Part shown: in pieces, positions 63,164-64,000 of the stretch
How positions within the stretch are numbered: position 1 is the stretch's first letter
Layout of the letters: each line of letters begins with the position of its first letter
Assembly (NCBI GenBank): GCA_017519975.1
Contig: JAFWRM010000048.1
Coordinates: 1-64,000 of the forward strand
DNA: 64,000 nucleotides
Direction: 5' to 3'
From: Oscillospiraceae bacterium
GTDB taxonomy: Bacteria > Bacillota > Clostridia > Oscillospirales > Oscillospiraceae
Translations under genes and position numbers: made by a program
Notes under the pieces: model-generated
What the model was told of the DNA's origin: nothing
Database searches by the model: none
What the model saw: the letters and a program-made list of their open reading frames with translations, nothing else

Positions 63164-64000
63164 TTACTTACCAATGCTTCTCTTTGGAAAGCATCGAGTG
63201 GAACATGGAAGCCCCGACTGGCATTTCCCACATCCATAACGTGGCGCATACTGGGGGCTGATTTTTCTTAAAAAAGCGGAACAGGCTGGCTTGTTCTTTC
63301 CTTCGGGAGCGAGTGCGCCTCCCGGGCAGGCTCGATAACAGGCTCCACAGTCGGCACAGTAATCGAAACGTCCGACATAATCCTTGACGTCAGGATCTGC
63401 CTCCCAGTCCGTGATGATGCTGATCAGACGTCCGCAGCAGCCTTTTTTGCTGATAAAATTCGTATGTTTTCCAAACGTGCCCAGACCGGTCACGAATGCG
63501 ACATGGCGTTCCGACCAGTTGGAGGACCAGACGGGAATTGGAATCTCCTCCTGCTGCGGGGCGGTTCGCATCAGGTAACGGTCGTCAGTCTGAGGAACTA
63601 CCGCCTGATATCCCGCCTCCGTCAGCGCCTGCTGTACCAGGGCTGCTGTCGCCAGCAGGTGCTGCTGCCCATCCACGCGGGTAAACAGCCATTCCCAGGA
63701 TGGCCTGTCCGGCTCCTTTGTGTTGGATTCGATCACACGTTCTGTGAAAGGGAGAAACAGAGAAATGACCCTTTTCGCCTCCGGCAGCCATTCTATGGGT
63801 TTTTTGAAATGCGGCCCGATCGCTTCCGGCCGCTTCAATTCGTCAAATCCCGGATCGTCCGCTCTCCCAATGGCCAGGATCGGCGGCAGAAAGAACCGCA
63901 TGCCGATATATTCTTCCGTCTTATCCTTGTTCAGTGCGTCAAAATCGCCGCCCTGCGGCATATTGTGCTTAAAGAAATTATTCTCGTGAAAGCGCTCTTC
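63164..64000 (-). CDS. 4Fe-4S double-cluster protein, QueG-like (partial)
   Basis: The frame is open to the right window edge, so the gene is cut at its 5' end; an ATG at 63961 is internal or a possible start, but at least 13 more codons without a stop precede it. The visible 278 residues resemble epoxyqueuosine-reductase-like proteins: SNWSERHVAFVTGLGTFGKH, then cluster cysteines CADCGACYRACPGGAL and, further on, CGKCQSGLPCSTRC. Similar proteins serve as reductive activators of corrinoid enzymes, which would suit the neighbouring UroD/MtaA-like protein. True QueG is less likely given the context. Confidence 0.75.
   Translation of the reverse strand, partial: EERFHENNFFKHNMPQGGDFDALNKDKTEEYIGMRFFLPPILAIGRADDPGFDELKRPEAIGPHFKKPIEWLPEAKRVISLFLPFTERVIESNTKEPDRPSWEWLFTRVDGQQHLLATAALVQQALTEAGYQAVVPQTDDRYLMRTAPQQEEIPIPVWSSNWSERHVAFVTGLGTFGKHTNFISKKGCCGRLISIITDWEADPDVKDYVGRFDYCADCGACYRACPGGALAPEGKNKPACSAFLRKISPQYAPRYGCGKCQSGLPCSTRCFPKRSIGK

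Overview
The window looks like chromosome of an anaerobic, moderately GC-rich member of the Clostridia, possibly an Oscillospirales-type gut fermenter. The class call rests on Firmicutes-type gene pairs (dnaD with a DnaC/DnaI-like loader; a MurJ/SpoVB-type flippase, MazG, HU and RqcP in a row), a T-box leader on hisS-aspS, a phosphotransbutyrylase/butyrate kinase pair and two oxygen-sensitive glycyl radical enzymes. The family-level guess is inference only. No rRNA, tRNA or CRISPR array was seen.

Layout. (1) Positions 1-6682 are the right part of an integrative element: an XRE regulator cut by the window edge, about six degenerate ~60-bp direct repeats, a D5/P4-type primase-helicase, two small unknown proteins (one a zinc ribbon), a single HK97-fold major capsid protein, a TnpW-like protein and a large serine recombinase of the TnpX/TndX type. 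Its left end is outside the window. (2) 6784-11924 holds L-asparaginase, a flavin/Fe-S oxidoreductase, a cysteine desulfurase and a HAD phosphatase. (3) 12026-19148 is a cobalamin-riboswitch-headed operon for an Opp/Nik-type ABC importer (two permeases, lipoprotein, two ATPases) followed by a MATE transporter. (4) 19159-26270 holds a PHP phosphatase, an ABC exporter, glutamine synthetase behind a consensus promoter, a glycyl radical enzyme and a divergent small gene. (5) 26396-33039 is leftward housekeeping: XpaC-like protein, RqcP, HU, MazG, flippase, DnaC, DnaD. (6) 33217-44896 is rightward housekeeping: U32 protein, Maf, MreC, MreD, PBP2, MinD, methylglyoxal synthase, T-box, HisRS, AspRS, TSUP permease. 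(7) 45040-46676 holds a homocysteine methyltransferase and a cytidylate-kinase-like protein.

(8) 46876-57434 is a catabolic block: CoA-acylating aldehyde dehydrogenase, Ptb, Buk, a glycyl radical enzyme with an unusual Cys-x-Asp motif, two tandem enoate-reductase-type flavoproteins and RidA. Together these could convert a hydroxylated or unsaturated substrate through an aldehyde and acyl-CoA to an acid with ATP gain; the substrate is unknown. (9) 57506-64000 is a leftward cluster: LysR regulator, an aconitase-X enzyme (large subunit plus two near-identical small subunits), an FAD oxidoreductase, a UroD/MtaA-type protein and a double 4Fe-4S protein that runs off the right edge. No characterised pathway known to me has this combination.

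The main candidates for undescribed biology are the capsid-bearing integrative element, the B12-controlled Opp/Nik-MATE operon, the GRE-Ald-Ptb-Buk-enoate reductase block and the aconitase-X cluster with its duplicated small subunit.
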